64,000 nucleotides of DNA. Source: Gymnopus androsaceus JB14. Its lineage: Eukaryota; Basidiomycota; Agaricomycetes; Agaricales; Omphalotaceae. Below, in pieces: positions 1 to 10,633 of the stretch. The position numbers and the translations under genes were made by a program. The notes under the pieces are model-generated. The model had not been told where the DNA came from. It ran no database searches and saw only the letters and a program-made list of their open reading frames with translations. The number at the start of each line of letters is the position of its first letter. Positions within the stretch are counted from its first letter, which is position 1. The DNA is taken from NCBI GenBank assembly GCA_009733575.1, contig ML769497.1:124001-188000 (forward strand), given 5' to 3'.

Positions 1-1132
1 TTTCGAGGATCGCGGAGGCGAAAATTGAGAAGAGGAGGAAGCACCCCCTGACGTAGACCCTGCATGGAGCATGTAAGGAGCACCCGAATTACTACTCAGG
101 GACGCCTTCCTGGACGAAGCCACAGTACCGGTCCTGGTGACGGCTGGCGGGCTAATTTGGGGTAGGTTGTTGGCAGTAAACGATGGATTAGCCATGGTGA
201 GGCCGGAAGCGGCGATGGCACTGGCGAGACCAGTGGGTTTGGAGGAAGCTGCACGACGCCAAGGCTTATTGCTTTTCTTGTCTGATGGCGGCGAGTTTTT
301 GGTAGAACGAATAGAGACCGCATCAGAGTCGCGCGGAGGAGACGCTAGAAAACTGCTGGTATAATTCCCATTGGCGTGTGGAGTAGGTGTAGGAGTTGTA
401 TCATCCGAGAATAAAGCAGAACGACCTGGGAATTCAGAAGTGGGCGACTCGACTATAGGTGTCATATCGTCTACTTCAGTGAAAGCCGGCGCTGTAGCTG
501 CCCGAGAATGGTTTACAGAAGGCGTAACCAAATTCTTGAGCGACTTGTTTGAGCTTATCTTGCGAACCTCCATTTGAGGTGAGGCCAGCTTGTCATTTTT
601 CATCGGTGGCAAAGGCGGCACGGGCGGTAGCACTTCTCGGTGAGTTTGTAGTCGCTGTATTTGGTAGACTGCGTGGGGAGGATGAAGGTGACGACTTGGA
701 CCGCGGGCGTGGTTTTTCGGCGGCTGATGCCGGGGACGATGTGATCGACCGGTCCGGTAGGCCATCGACCTCGGGTGCATTTCCCGAACCTCCGTTTCCT
801 GCAGCTGGTAGTCCATCCTGCGCATGCATACTAGGTGAAGGAGGAACAATGGTGAAATTCGGATTGATAAAACTGCTGCTATCGCTGTTATTATCCCTTT
901 CCGAGCTCGGAACTCGACTATGAGGCTGAGTTTTGACCGCCAGATTCGTTTTACTGCCGGTGGGATGCCCGTTGCCATTTAGCGTACCGAATTCGGATGT
1001 AGGGATACTCGTGCTAGAAGAAAGTGCGCGGGAACGTCCACTGATACTGCTGCTGTTGGGACTAGGCGTCCTTCCGCTGGGATCTGAGCGGTCTCGCGAA
1101 TGTACGAGTTTGGAGAGAAAAGAGGGAGCCAT
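1..1132 (-). CDS. Ser/Pro-rich protein, N-terminal part (partial, one frame break)
   Basis: Reading on the minus strand from the ATG at 1132-1130, about 180 codons encode a low-complexity Ser/Pro/Asn-rich tail-like region starting MAPSFLSKLVHSRDR. The frame stops at 593, but the other frame continues open to the window edge (~198 codons) with the same composition and a notable stretch KPWRRAASSKPTGLASAIAA around 240-180. The two frames join cleanly if one base is removed from the A5 run (T5 on the plus strand, 596-600), giving ATDENDKLASPQ. I therefore read this as one gene with a one-base frameshift, either a homopolymer sequencing error or a real mutation. No catalytic domain is visible in this part and I do not recognise the family. 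The C-terminus lies outside the window. Confidence 0.6.
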
Positions 1133-1706
1133 CTACGTATGCGATCAGTGAACACGTTGAAGAAAATAATTTATCCCAACGCACGAATTATCCAAATCCA
1201 ACTTGTCCTGCAAGATTTTCGTCTTTGTCAAATACAGTATCCGGTCGTTATCGTCGTCGTTTGTCGTTATCACCGCAACAGGTCCGAAAGGCCAAAAGCT
1301 CAATGACCACACAACAAGTTGCTGCCGTTTGAACGTCCACAGAGCAAAGCTTGGAGCTTGCCAATTCGCAGATGGGCGTTGAATGGAAAGAACCAATTTC
1401 GCTGAATCGGGGTTTTCTCACGTAACTCGCGTTTGATCTAATCAAATCAAAAAATTCAATCATGACGCCCAACGACTCCCGTGAAACCGGCGACTCGGAC
1501 TTGCTCATAATTGCTACGGCGTAGCTATCTCTCATTGAATGGTCAAATTCCTGTGGCCATAGCGTCCGAGAAATAGCGCCTAAGGTGAGCCAGAGCTAGG
1601 AAGGAAGCACTAGTAGGAAGGAGGTATGTATCGACGCATAATCGAATCCATTCTCCGACAGGACATTATGGAAACGGTTTATTCGCGTACCTATGCAACT
1701 CTCCTG
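1133..1706. other. intergenic, probable 5' region of the minus-strand gene
   Basis: No convincing coding frame. It lies directly upstream of the minus-strand Ser/Pro-rich gene and probably holds its promoter and 5' UTR; I see no clear TATA box. Confidence 0.4.
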
Positions 1707-1925
1707 GATGGCGAAGGCGTAGGCTACGTTATAGTCTTCGAAATACATATCATTCCGAGTCCTTTACGCGAAAAAGAAACGAAACGAAGAAGACTCTTTA
1801 CTGCTAACTTAGGAATCAAGGCCTCAGTGAACGCAGACCCCTACGTGGTAGCACGGCGCTGTATCCAACTGAGCGAATCAGCCATAAATATTGTAGCTGC
1901 TGGGGTATGTACTATTTGGATATGA
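1707..1925 (-). repeat. tRNA-derived SINE, copy 1 (degenerate)
   Basis: On the minus strand the head keeps an A-box-like stretch, TTCGCTCAGTTGGATACAGC, at about 1862-1881. The B box has been mutated or partly deleted. The body shares ATTCCGAGTCCT (1754-1765) with copy 2 and a GATGGCGAA.GCG motif near 1708 with copies 2 and 3. All three copies point the same way. Confidence 0.6.
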
Positions 1926-2002
1926 TCATTATAGTCCTTTTGCTTACTGTATTTCCCCATCGCATGGGTATTGTAGCTGTCTCAACGTCCAGGTGATTAT
2001 GA

Positions 2003-2225
2003 GAATGGCGAACGCGTACTTTGTTTGTCTTCAAATTAAGATACATGCATATATACTTAACATTCCGAGTCCTCTACACAGAAACAGCGAAAAAGGGAAA
2101 AAAGAAGAAGAAATATCGACATCAAAGACCTTCACCATACTTATTAGGGATTGAACCCAAGGTCTCAGTGGATGCAGAAGCACCAACTGAATGAATCAAC
2201 CATAAATATTGGCAGGTTTATAGTC
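2003..2225 (-). repeat. tRNA-derived SINE, copy 2
   Basis: Minus-strand B box GGGTTCAATCC at 2148-2158 is intact. The A-box region (about 2186-2205) is degraded. The body carries ATTCCGAGTCCT and, at its far end, ATGGCGAACGCG, as in the sibling copies. Confidence 0.65.
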
Positions 2226-2658
2226 GGATGATCATTATATTCCTCCTTATTTGCGTATTTACAGAAACTCTGAGAATAAATGTGGTGCCGGTTTTATTTA
2301 ATTTTATTTTCAGATTGAAAAGCTGACAGATAAGTATAATAGGTCCACTTATAATTAGTGATTCGACGCTGGCTTGAACTATGGACTTTTTGTGATTTAT
2401 CATGATCATGGACAAATCATGGACAGCCTGAGGTGCAATAACTGACTGCGCCTTTGAACCATGAAATTATTGCCTGGATACTGTATAGTATAGGAATCAT
2501 AAGCTTGAGTTTGAATTCCGAAACCTCAGTCTAATTAATTGAACGTCATAATTAGTATCTTCCTTCCCCTTCATCATACGACGCGGATGATTTACTGTAT
2601 GCAACAGTTGTAGTCTGTACTACTAGTACACTGTAAATCTATCACTTACTATGGGATG
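2226..2658. other. AT-rich spacer between SINE copies
   Basis: No coding frame or recognisable element apart from AT-rich sequence. Confidence 0.4.
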
Positions 2659-2872
2659 ATGGCGAACGCGTTTTATTGTCGTGAAAAAGAAAAAAACAAA
2701 AACAAAAACAAAAAGACGAAGAAACGATAAGACCTCAGCGAGACCCAAGCGAGACCTTCGCATTGCCAACTTAGGGATTGAACCCAAGACCTCAGTGCAT
2801 CCATCCGGCAGCAACTCGGCGCTGTATCCAACTGAGCGAATCCGCCATATATATTGGGAAGATGTTTGCAGG
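2659..2872 (-). repeat. tRNA-derived SINE, copy 3 (best preserved)
   Basis: Minus strand: A box ATTCGCTCAGTTGGAT at 2826-2841 and B box GGGTTCAATCC at 2775-2785, about 40 bp apart as in a tRNA. The tRNA-like head (about 2767-2850) does not form a proper acceptor stem, so this is not a working tRNA. The body ends with a (TTTTTG)n-like run (2690-2712) and the shared motif ATGGCGAACGCG near 2660. Confidence 0.75.
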
Positions 2873-3040
2873 ACGGTTGTGTTATGATTGCATTAATAAT
2901 GAACGGCATCTCAGGCTACAGCTTCATAGATATTTGGAGCTTACAGAAACTTTGAACTTACATGAAGAGTGAACCTATACCGGTTGAATTGGCTGAAAGA
3001 TCTAGCAATGTTTTACTCGGAATTGCTGATTTTACATTGA

Positions 3041-5098
3041 TTTTACGAGTCATGTCTGGCTGGATATCTAAAGTTATCGAGCATATTTTCTTTTGTTGTT
3101 CATGGATCTGATGGCGCTGGCGAAGAAAAGCGAGATGAAGGCGGTAATTCTAGAAGGAGCGCATCCGTGAAAGTTGAAGTGGTCTAGTGAGCCATAACAT
3201 CTATGAGCCTCAGTCCTGCACTTTATCGGCCTCGTCGTAGTAATTGAGAAGTAGACAGGTATTTGTTTGTTAAGGGTTTTTACGTGTCTGAGTCCTCAAA
3301 AGCTAAGAGATAGATCGATCGATTACACGGCGCGATCTCGGGATGTTGAACCCGAGAGAGGTTAGTGTCGGCGCAAGTTGGGATTGGAAATTCTGGAGGA
3401 CGGTGTGTTGCTCACTGCAAGTGGTACGTCTTACTTGAATAGAATAACATCTATCATCTGTCTTGCACCTTCTTTGTTCCGTTGCAATTATCCTCGAAAC
3501 TGCAAACAAATATGCATTCCTCCGCTGCGGGCCTCGAGAATGCCCCAGAAAAGCGTGACCCAGTTGACCCTACTATCCAAAGAACCATACCTTCATGTAC
3601 TACTGGTGTGATGTATCGGACAGGCCCCGGGAAATATCGCATTCCTTCCTCTGCGAGCCCTGAACAATCTGTTGATGGTTTGATGGACTTGGCATGAATC
3701 ATCGCTTCGAAATTCATTCCGGTGGTCAGCGAGTGTCCTACAGCTCTCGAAAGTCTTGTAAAGACTACGAGAAGCAAGCTTCCGAAGAGGAAAAGCTCCC
3801 AAGGATCACATTTGGTCAGCAACCCGACATCTGCCAAAGCATTTTTCGAAAGTTCTTCACTACGTTCTCGCAGGTCATAGTGGCTTACCCAACTAAATCC
3901 AGTGGTTCTCCGTCTGGATTTAATGTCCAAGTCACGCTAAACCCAGAAATGCCTGGATGGAACAAGATCTTCTTTGAATCTTACCTTCTGAATTGACGCG
4001 ACATGAACATTCCTGAGTCGGGGCCTCAGCAAAGACTAATGCGGCCGCTCTTTAGCTCATTGATCCTGTGTCACTCGAACCGCTCGCCTTTGCTACTTAC
4101 AAAAAACTAAATTCACATCTCGATGGCCAATTGAGTGCCGCTCATTCTTGTTGGGATAGGGAGGCAAACGAATTCTATAGCTACTCGTGCGAGCTTGGCC
4201 CTCGTCCTACATACGAGGTCTTTAGGATTAAAGGAAACAGCTCGGTAGACATTATCGCTGAGGTTAAAGATGCTCCTGCATCGTATCTCCATTCCTTTGC
4301 CATGACCTCGAAATATGTTGTACTAGTAGTCTGGCAAGCTCACATAACCAAGTCTTGTTCATCGTCTTTCAAATCATTCATATTGACTTTTTGAAACTAC
4401 GGATTGTCAATCCTCTATAATCAGAATATTGCTCAAGCTATTAGGAAATGGAAGTCAAATTTGAACAGTCTTTTCTAACTGATAAGAAGAATGGCGGAGT
4501 CGTGGCCAAATATCAAGATGACGATCCAGTCAAAGACGACATCATAATCGACATCTCAGTCTACGAAAATCACTCCTTGATTGACCTCTTCACCTCGACA
4601 AACTTCGCAAACTTCCTGTTGATAATCCCTTGCTAATTGGATGGCCTCGTCGATTCCGTCTTCCTTCAGTCGCATCATCGTCGTCTAGCAGTAAGATCGC
4701 GAATGCTCACGCTGAATTCACTCCTCCTCCATCCGAGTCGACCGAACTCCCTACACTCAATGCAGCTTAATGTCACAGACCCTATCGCTTCGCGTACGGA
4801 GTGAACAAGTCCTACTCTGACACTAGTCTCGATACATTTGCCGATCGCATCATCACCCTCGACATGCAGAATACAGACAGAGGGCACAAAGTCTGAGGTA
4901 ACCCTGGATATACACCTTGCGAACCTTTATTTGTACTGCGTCCTGGTGGCGAGGTAGAAGACGACGGTGTTGTTCTGACCATTATCTTGGATCAAGGTAA
5001 AAGTACGCTGATTATCTTGGATGCACAGAATATGACTGAGTGTGCGAGGGCAGAAATGGAGACCGTATTTCCGATTGGTTTTCCATGGGGTTTGGTCG
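3041..5098 (+). repeat. duplicated block A (copy 1)
   Basis: This block is repeated almost base for base at 8165-9624 and, beyond the assembly gap, at 10592-10633. It begins near CATGTCTGGCTGGATATC (3052; 8179) and carries the carotenoid oxygenase relic. Its right end is cut by block B directly after GGGGTTTGGTC (5098). Confidence 0.85.
3480..5098 (+). pseudogene. carotenoid oxygenase (RPE65 family) pseudogene, copy 1
   Basis: Fragments in the order of the family are readable on the plus strand. They include MYRTGPGKYRIPSS (3611-3655), FDGLGMNHRFEIHSGG (3679-3726) with ITFGQQPDICQSIFRKFFTTF, and GQLSAAHSCWDREANEFY (4127-4180). Further on are VKDAPASYLHSFAMTSKYVV (iron-ligand His region), DKKNGGVVAKY, and the C-terminal ILDAQNMTECARAEMETVFP (5015-5075) followed by G-F-PWG. 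In intact members these proteins are non-haem Fe(II) dioxygenases that cleave carotenoids or stilbenes. Here the frame shifts just before FDGLGMNHRF, losing the conserved residues upstream, and further breaks and stops occur around 4390-4900. The 3' end is interrupted by block B. Family assignment is strong; the gene is not functional as assembled. Confidence 0.85.
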
Positions 5099-5112
5099 AT
5101 AATAATGAAGAG

Positions 5113-5116
<4 letters not shown>

Positions 5117-5190
<74 letters not shown>
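5117..5190. repeat. 74-nt poly(T) run
   Basis: Uninterrupted T from 5117 to 5190. In the sister copy (7252-7270) the same place reads GATGATACATAGTAGGATAC with no T tract. It is either a recent retroposition-type tail on the minus strand or an assembly artefact. Confidence 0.9.
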
Positions 5191-5330
5191 CATAGGTAGG
5201 ATACTTACAAGTAAGTCATAATTGCAACTGTAATTGTGTATGTATCGTAGAATGAGTTAATATGAGTCTTAGGCAATCATAAACTTGGGAGAGGAATGAT
5301 TATACTTTAAACCATTCCATAACAGATGTA

Positions 5331-5790
5331 TTTCCTGAGACAAGGATTCTAAGTGAGCACACAGTCCCATGCTGGAGAGACAGTATGAAAAAGGAAAGAG
5401 TCTAGGTAGGGTCCATCAGCAAACCACTGCTGCTGTCAATTTAACTGTAGTGTAAAAACCACTGTTTCATTTGCACGTTGCACCAAACGTGTCTTGGCAA
5501 TGCAAACAGTGTGAACATACTACTCTAATTTCTTAACAATAATCTAAAAATCTAAATAATGTCAATAAAGAACACTTCTCGGTGCTAACGAACCTTGGTT
5601 TCCTGCTGCATCATCCAATACTTCAACTCTTTTTACAAACAAGCTTCAGAGAATTATAATTGAATTATTTGTGAATTATAGCTAACAGTGGTAGTGAATT
5701 GCAGATGGAGCCAGCCTGGACTCCTTTCTTTTTCATACCATCTCTCTAGCATGGAACTGCGTGTTCGCTTAGAATCCTTGTCTCAGGAAA
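5331..5790. mobile_element. 460-bp long-TIR MITE, copy 1
   Basis: Terminal inverted repeats start TTTCCTGAGACAAGGATTCT. The first 30 bp match at 28 positions and similarity continues inward for roughly 110 bp, so the element can fold into a long hairpin. It is flanked by TA on both sides (5329-5330, 5791-5792), as expected for Tc1/mariner-type target duplication. No coding capacity. Confidence 0.8.
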
Positions 5791-5874
5791 TACATTGCTT
5801 TGACCGCACGTGCCTTCCCATATAGTAATATCATGAGTCATCTCCAGTGGGTCACCATTAGAGAGCTATGCAAA

Positions 5875-6060
5875 CCCAGAAGTCTGATGACCCCACCCAG
5901 AACTTCAGGAACGACCTCCGAAGTTTTCAAATGACCCACGAAGTTTTTGAAAGACCCACGTAGTTTTTGAAAGACCCACGAAGCTTGTGAAAGACCCCAC
6001 GAAGCGAAAGACCCCACGAAGTTTTCGAATGAAACCCCCCAAAGTTTCAGGAATGACCCA
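5875..6060. repeat. degenerate short tandem repeats (about 20-25 bp)
   Basis: Six to seven imperfect copies of a unit close to GACCCACGAAGTTTTTGAAA. The same tract is present in block B copy 2 (7940-8130). Confidence 0.75.
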
Positions 6061-6173
6061 CCTACGATGCTTGATTCATCAAATGGTTCCATTCCCCACT
6101 TCTGGTAGTTGATGATAAAGGACAAACATTGTGGAAGTTTATATGTCATCACTGTGGCAGTGTGGGTGGTTAG

Positions 6174-6673
6174 CAAGGGGTGTTCAAAAAATTAAGTGCT
6201 GACATGACCTTGGGGGGGAGGGGGGGTCTGAGAAGTCCTTATGGGCGAAAAAATTTTCATACTAATGAGGCTCTGAGGGGTGTTCTAGGTCAACTCAACC
6301 ACTGAAATAAGGCTGTAAAAACCATTTAAAGCACTCAACATCTCAAATCTCCCTGAGAAACATGGATTTTATAAGATATGATACAATTTAGCACCTCCAT
6401 CAAAAAATATTGTCAATGCAAGTGCACTTACACCAGGTTGAGTTGAACTTGGATGAACTGCTGTGTATTGAATTGTCTCTGGAAATGTTGTTCAAAGGTG
6501 CAAAGGAGAAAAAATTGTTATGTAATACAAATTTGAAGCTGGAAATCCTCTGAAGTGTGGGAAAATTTTACTATATATAGGCAATGGAAGGGGGTGGGGG
6601 GGGGGGGGCTTCAAGAATCCTTATGACCCAAAAACAAGGTCATGTTGGTACTTAGTGGGCTGAACACCCCTTG
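6174..6673. mobile_element. 500-bp non-autonomous DNA transposon with 8-bp TSD
   Basis: Perfect 12-bp ends CAAGGGGTGTTC / GAACACCCCTTG lie within a longer imperfect TIR (~38 bp). The target duplication GTGGTTAG sits at 6166-6173 and 6674-6681. Its first ~165 bp match the region upstream of the DDE_3 transposase at 62193-62340, and its right part matches 61693-62128 in inverse orientation. It is thus a deletion derivative or relative of that family. Confidence 0.8.
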
Positions 6674-6769
6674 GTGGTTAGTACCATGGGTACTTCAGTA
6701 AGCATATCACTCATAACATGTAGTATTTGCTGTGTACCATGTATGGTTGAGGGTGATAATCAAGTGATA

Positions 6770-7035
6770 CTGTACCATTTCAATCGATTCGGCAGGCCCC
6801 TGTGACCGTGACTGACCTGTTGAAATTTTGGATTCGGCACCTCGCGGTGGAGCCGCGTGACCCCAGCAAAATTTCGGCATTTTTGACCCAAAAATTGCGT
6901 TTTTTGAGGCAATTTTGAGTGTGTCACCCCAAAAATTTTCGGCACTTTCGAAATGTGACCTGTGACCTGGTCAAATTTTGGCACGTCAGAAGGCCTCCGT
7001 GACCCGTGACCGCCGAATCGATCAAAATGGTACAG
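6770..7035. mobile_element. 266-bp MITE, CTGTACCATTT family
   Basis: Ends CTGTACCATTTCAATCGATTCGGC and its inverted partner, flanked by TA (6768-6769, 7036-7037). The interior repeats short GTGACC / AAATTTCGGC words. The terminal 14 bp recur in the element at 38353-38706. Confidence 0.75.
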
Positions 7036-7237
7036 TAATGTGATGCTTGATGATGAGGAAATCCTTCCTTGAATGACAAAGATTTCCAGTTATCATAGAA
7101 ATTGTCCTTGCACACTTAACAATTAAAGCAATTCTTTGCCATTCCTGTAGAGCGAGTGTCTGAGACCATTCGGTAGGCCTTGTTATCAAAGGTGTGGATT
7201 CATGCAGGTCTCTTTGAAGTTAATGAGCCTGTGGTAG

Positions 7238-8144
7238 ATAATAATGAAGAGATGATACATAGTAGGATACTTACAAGTAAGTCATAATTGCAACTGTAAT
7301 TGTGTATGTATCGTAGAATGAGTTAATATGAGTCTTAGGCAATCATAAACTTGGGAGAGGAATGATTATACTTTAAACCATTCCATAACAGATGTATTTC
7401 CTGAGACAAGGATTCTAAGTGAGCACACAGTCCCATGCTGGAGAGACAGTATGAAAAAGGAAAGAGTCTAGGTAGGGTCCATCAGCAAACCACTGCTGCT
7501 GTCAATTTAACTGTAGTGTAAAAACCACTGTTTCATTTGCACGTTGCACCAAACGTGTCTTGGCAATGCAAACAGTGTGAACATACTACTCTAATTTCTT
7601 AACAATAATCTAAAAATCTAAATAATGTCAATAAAGAACACTTCTCGGTGCTAACGAACCTTGGTTTCCTGCTGCATCATCCAATACTTCAACTCTTTTT
7701 ACAAACAAGCTTCAGAGAATTATAATTGAATTATTTGTGAATTATAGCTAACAGTGGTAGTGAATTGCAGATGGAGCCAGCCTGGACTCCTTTCTTTTTC
7801 ATACCATCTCTCTAGCATGGAACTGCGTGTTCGCTTAGAATCCTTGTCTCAGGAAATACATTGCTTTGACCGCACGTGCCTTCCCCATATAGTAATATCA
7901 TGAGTCATCTCCAGTGGGTCACCATTAGAGAGCTATGCAAACCCAGAAGTCTGATGACCCCACCCAGAACTTCAGGAACGACCTCCGAAGTTTTCAAATG
8001 ACCCACGAAGTTTTTGAAAGACCCCACGTAGTTTTTGAAAGACCCCACGAAGCTTGTGAAAGACCCCACGAAGCGAAAGACCCCACGAAGTTTTCGAATG
8101 AACCCCCCCAAAGTTTCAGGAATGACCCACCTACGATGCTTGAT
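7238..8144. repeat. duplicated block B (copy 2)
   Basis: Near-identical copy of 5099-6090 without the poly(T) run. It directly precedes block A copy 2. The order A-B-X-B-A is not a simple tandem duplication. Confidence 0.85.
7397..7856. mobile_element. 460-bp long-TIR MITE, copy 2
   Basis: Same element as 5331-5790 with the same length and TA flanks (7395-7396, 7857-7858). It was copied as part of block B, not inserted independently. Confidence 0.8.
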
Positions 8145-8164
8145 TTATTTTACATTATTATGGC

Positions 8165-9624
8165 CATAATTTTACAAGTCATGTCTGGCTGGATATCTAA
8201 AGTTATCGAGCATATTTTCTTTTGTTGTTCATGGATCTGATGGCGTTGGCGAAGAAAAGCGAGATGAAGGCGGTAATTCTAGAAGGAGCGCATCCATGAA
8301 AGTTGAAGTGGTCTAGTGAGCCATAACATCTATGAGCCTCAGTCCTGCACTTTATCGGCCTCGTCGTAGTAATTGAGAAGTAGACAGGTATTTGTTTGTT
8401 AAGGGTTTGTACGTGTCTGAGTCCTCAAAAGCTAAGAGATAGATCAATCGATTACACGGCGCGATCTCGGGATGTTGAACCCGAGAGAGGTTAGTGTCGG
8501 CGCAAGTTGGGATCGGACATTCTGGAGGACGGTATGTTGCTCACTGCAAGTGGTACGTCTTACTTGAATAGAATAACATCTATCATCTGTCTTGCACCTT
8601 CTTTGTTCCGTTGCAATTATCCTCGAAACTGCAAACAAATATGCATTCCTCCGCTGCCGGCTTCGAGAATGCTCCAGAAAAGCGTGTCCCAGTTGACCCT
8701 ACTATCCAAAGAACCATACCTTCATGTACTACTGGATGTATCAGACAGGCCCCGGGATATATCGCATTCCTTCCTCTGCGAGCCCTGAACAATCTGTTGA
8801 TGGTTTGATGGACTTGGCATGAATCATCGCTTCGAAATTCATTCCGGTGGTCAGCGAGTGTCCTACAGCTCTCGAAAGTCTTGTGAAGACTACGAGAAGC
8901 AAGCTTCCGAAGAGGAAAAGCTCCCAAGGATCACATTTGGTCAGCAACCCGACATCTGCCAAAGCATTTTTTGAAAGTTCTTCACTACGTTCTCGCAGGT
9001 CATAGTGGCTTACCCAACTAAATCCAGTGGTTCTCCGTCTGGATTTAATGTCCAAGTCACGCTAAACCTAGAAATTCCTGGATGGAACAAAATCTTCTTT
9101 GAATCTTACCTTCTGAATTGAAGCGACATGAACATTCCTGAGTCGGGGCCTCAGCAAAGACTAATGCGGCCGCTCTTTAGCTCATTGATCCTGTGTCACT
9201 CGAACCGCTCGCCTTTGCTACTTACAAAAAAATAAATTCACATCTCGATGGCCAATTGAGTGCCGCTCATTCTTGTTGGGATAGGGAGGCAAACGAATTC
9301 TATAACTACTCGTGCGAGCTTGGCCCTCGTCCTACATACGAGGTCTTTAGGATTAAAGGAAACAGCTCTGTAGACATTATCGCTGAGGTTAAAGATGCTC
9401 CTGCATCGTATCTCCATTCCTTTGCTATGACTTCGAAATATGTTGTACTAGTAGTCTGGCAAGCTCACATAACCAAGTCTTGTTCATCGTCTTTCAAATC
9501 ATTCATATTGACTTTTTGAAACTACGGATTGTCAATCCTCTATAATCAGAATATTGCTCAAGCTATTGGGAAATGGAAGTCAAATTTGAACAGTCTTTTC
9601 TAACTGATAAGAAGAATGGCGGAG
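8165..9624 (+). repeat. duplicated block A (copy 2), interrupted by assembly gap
   Basis: Matches 3041-4499 with a small number of substitutions and short indels. The block resumes after the gap at 10592. Confidence 0.85.
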
Positions 9625-10633
9625 NNNNNNNNNNNNNNNNNNNNNNNNNNNNNNNNNNNNNNNNNNNNNNNNNNNNNNNNNNNNNNNNNNNNNNNNNNNN
9701 NNNNNNNNNNNNNNNNNNNNNNNNNNNNNNNNNNNNNNNNNNNNNNNNNNNNNNNNNNNNNNNNNNNNNNNNNNNNNNNNNNNNNNNNNNNNNNNNNNNN
9801 NNNNNNNNNNNNNNNNNNNNNNNNNNNNNNNNNNNNNNNNNNNNNNNNNNNNNNNNNNNNNNNNNNNNNNNNNNNNNNNNNNNNNNNNNNNNNNNNNNNN
9901 NNNNNNNNNNNNNNNNNNNNNNNNNNNNNNNNNNNNNNNNNNNNNNNNNNNNNNNNNNNNNNNNNNNNNNNNNNNNNNNNNNNNNNNNNNNNNNNNNNNN
10001 NNNNNNNNNNNNNNNNNNNNNNNNNNNNNNNNNNNNNNNNNNNNNNNNNNNNNNNNNNNNNNNNNNNNNNNNNNNNNNNNNNNNNNNNNNNNNNNNNNNN
10101 NNNNNNNNNNNNNNNNNNNNNNNNNNNNNNNNNNNNNNNNNNNNNNNNNNNNNNNNNNNNNNNNNNNNNNNNNNNNNNNNNNNNNNNNNNNNNNNNNNNN
10201 NNNNNNNNNNNNNNNNNNNNNNNNNNNNNNNNNNNNNNNNNNNNNNNNNNNNNNNNNNNNNNNNNNNNNNNNNNNNNNNNNNNNNNNNNNNNNNNNNNNN
10301 NNNNNNNNNNNNNNNNNNNNNNNNNNNNNNNNNNNNNNNNNNNNNNNNNNNNNNNNNNNNNNNNNNNNNNNNNNNNNNNNNNNNNNNNNNNNNNNNNNNN
10401 NNNNNNNNNNNNNNNNNNNNNNNNNNNNNNNNNNNNNNNNNNNNNNNNNNNNNNNNNNNNNNNNNNNNNNNNNNNNNNNNNNNNNNNNNNNNNNNNNNNN
10501 NNNNNNNNNNNNNNNNNNNNNNNNNNNNNNNNNNNNNNNNNNNNNNNNNNNNNNNNNNNNNNNNNNNNNNNNNNNNNNNNNNNNNNNNNNNAGGAGAGAC
10601 CGTATTTCCGATTGGTTTTCCATGGGGTTTGGT
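8610..10633 (+). pseudogene. carotenoid oxygenase pseudogene, copy 2 (spans gap)
   Basis: Carries the same family motifs as copy 1 (MNHRFEIHSGG region at 8820-8853; GQLSAAHSCWDREANEFYNY near 9250). It shares the frame break before FDGLGMNHRF, so that lesion predates the duplication. It also has its own lesions: a 4-nt deletion near 8737 (TACTGGATGTATC against TACTGGTGTGATGTATC) and a C-to-T change at 8972 turning CGA into TGA. After 967 N the C-terminal coding end (ETVFPIGF, then HGVW in the other frame) appears at 10592-10633 without the block B insertion. Confidence 0.8.
9625..10591. other. assembly gap (967 N)
   Basis: Run of N. By comparison with copy 1 the missing part of block A should be about 560 bp (4500-5057), so the gap length may be an estimate or may hide extra sequence. 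Confidence 1.

Larger units (their letters stand above)
5099..6090. repeat. duplicated block B (copy 1) inserted at the 3' end of block A
   Basis: Near-identical to 7238-8144, starting GATAATAATGAAGAGATGAT and ending at CCTACGATGCTTGATT. It holds a 460-bp MITE and a short-period repeat tract. This copy has a 74-nt pure T run that copy 2 lacks. Confidence 0.85.

Noticed and set aside
2767..2850. Functional tRNA on the minus strand
   Set aside because: A and B boxes are present but the acceptor stem does not pair and the unit is repeated with a shared non-tRNA body, so it is a SINE.
4927..5199. Open frames made of poly-Lys or poly-Phe over the T run
   Set aside because: Produced only by the 74-nt homopolymer.
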